A DNA stretch of 64,000 nt from Collybia mongolica (lineage: Eukaryota; Basidiomycota; Agaricomycetes; Agaricales; Clitocybaceae), in assembly GCA_013420905.1 (NCBI GenBank), contig JAAXNY010000004.1, forward strand, positions 3,968,001 to 4,032,000, given 5' to 3'. The position numbers were made by a program, and so were the translations under genes. Below are positions 63,080-64,000 of the stretch, piece after piece. Each line of letters starts with the position of its first letter. The first letter of the stretch is position 1. Under the pieces are notes generated by a model. The model had not been told where the DNA came from and ran no database searches. It saw only the letters and a list, made by a program, of their open reading frames with translations.

Positions 63080-64000
63080 CTAACAACGCGCCACCCACTC
63101 CCCTATGACACCCATGCCACTCCGCGACAGCACACCCCTCCACTCGTCCTTCAAGCCTGGGTCCAGGTCGTGAAGACGCATGATCAGGGCGTGGACGGGC
63201 GTTTCTTTATCCTCGTCACCGACCTTGATTTCCCCCTCTTCTCCGAATCCAGGTCCAGTGGCCCCCACATCTTCTGACAAGATATCTACATCCACCTCCT
63301 CGTCCGCCTCGAAAGAGGGCAGACGCAGCCCTGAGAGGCACCCCCATCCCACAGCGAGGCCCAATGCGTCTGCTGCGTGCGTTTTCGGCGCAAGTACGAG
63401 AAATTTAGGTTGTGGCGGTCCTTGGATGTGCGTTCCGTGGCGGGGGTGGGGCCGATTGGGTGTGGGAGGGGAAGAGGAAGACACACTCGAACGCAAGAAC
63501 GCACAGGCATCAGCGAATTGCGTCTCTGTAAAATGAGGTGTCCCATCGTCCTTCGTTTCGGCGGGAACGGTGATGTCGTGGGTGTGGAGAGGAGAGGAAG
63601 ATATACAGAGGGCGGTGCGGAAGCATACAACGGCGCTGAACTGAGAGAGAAGGGAGATATCAACTTCGGAGGCTAGTTGAGGGGGTTTTTCGGCGGGGGG
63701 AGATATCTGCGAACTACCCGAAGACAAGGATAACCTGGGATTGGTGCCTGATGACGTTGGGCGTTCCTCCTCGTTTGACGAAGAGGGTAGCTCAGCTATC
63801 CTTTCCGTGAAAAGTGGGGATAAATCGCCAGAGATCTTGCATTCCATGGAGCTTGCCGCAGCCTGCTGCTGCTTAGGTGAAAACGCAACGAAAATTCCAG
63901 AGCTCGATCCTATCTCCTGCAGGCAAGCGGTATGTGCCCATCTCCTCCGATCTGCCTCTAGGTTCTCTGTTTCCGAGATAAATTTTCGCGGAGGAACACC
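63080..64000 (-). CDS. 3' part of an unknown gene, runs off the window
   Basis: A minus-strand frame is open from the window edge (64000) to a TAA at 63080-63082: at least 306 codons, with its start outside. It begins GVPPRKFISETENLEADRRR, WAHTACLQEIGSSSGIFVAF and a short polyglutamine, continues with a Ser/Pro-rich stretch, FSAVVCFRTALCISSSPLHT, FLVLAPKTHAADALGLAVGW, an acidic part (DEEVDVDILSEDV) and ends HDLDPGLKDEWRGVLSRSGM..WVARC. Codon use is GC-rich and similar to neighbours. I do not recognise a family. Confidence 0.6.
   Translation of the reverse strand, partial: GVPPRKFISETENLEADRRRWAHTACLQEIGSSSGIFVAFSPKQQQAAASSMECKISGDLSPLFTERIAELPSSSNEEERPTSSGTNPRLSLSSGSSQISPPAEKPPQLASEVDISLLSQFSAVVCFRTALCISSSPLHTHDITVPAETKDDGTPHFTETQFADACAFLRSSVSSSSPPTPNRPHPRHGTHIQGPPQPKFLVLAPKTHAADALGLAVGWGCLSGLRLPSFEADEEVDVDILSEDVGATGPGFGEEGEIKVGDEDKETPVHALIMRLHDLDPGLKDEWRGVLSRSGMGVIGEWVARC

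Overview
The window reads as nuclear DNA of a filamentous basidiomycete, most likely an Agaricomycete (mushroom-forming fungus). The evidence is: many introns of about 45-60 bases with GT..AG ends; proteins whose closest recognisable relatives are fungal (PMR1-type pump, Elongator ELP1, EFG1, YAR1, a four-RRM MRN1/Nrd1-like protein); two nuclear tRNA-Ala genes with short anticodon-loop introns; and families I know mainly from Agaricomycetes (CHAT proteins, polytopic membrane proteins with short introns). There are no operons. Gene models below were spliced by eye; reading-frame continuity across introns was checked wherever exon coordinates are given.

Layout. 1-16 kb: a polytopic membrane protein (family I, copy 1, minus), a YAR1-like ankyrin protein, an intron-containing tRNA-Ala, a decayed APH-kinase relic, a complete 13-exon Golgi-type Ca2+/Mn2+ P-type ATPase, a second kind of polytopic membrane protein (family II, copy A, minus) and a small possibly mitochondrial protein. 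16-22 kb: a DH-BAR-SH3 Rho guanine-nucleotide exchange factor and, convergent to it, a ten-exon FAD-linked oxidoreductase with a long Ser-rich insertion. 22-25.9 kb: no gene seen. 25.9-36 kb: a complete aldo-keto reductase, a decaying MYND-finger gene, then family II copy B and family I copy 2 side by side. 38-41.5 kb: a large, apparently undescribed membrane protein with an acidic/proline-rich N-terminal half and about six degenerate repeats. 42.5-48.8 kb: EFG1 and ELP1 divergently transcribed from a 225-bp promoter. 50.6-55.9 kb: a strongly CpG-depleted block holding a dead DDE-type transposase and a dead CHAT gene. 56.5-64 kb: the four-RRM RNA-binding protein, the second tRNA-Ala, an unknown conserved-looking single-exon gene and the 3' part of another gene running off the window.

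How the parts relate. Housekeeping genes (ribosome biogenesis: YAR1, EFG1; tRNA modification: ELP1; secretory-pathway ion supply: PMR1; polarity: RhoGEF) alternate with accessory stretches: duplicated membrane-receptor-like genes, relics of kinases/MYND/CHAT genes and silenced transposon DNA. The most unusual items are the repeat-bearing membrane protein at 38.2-41.5 kb, the two pairs of membrane-protein paralogues that occur twice in the window, and the CpG-free block with C-to-T nonsense mutations.
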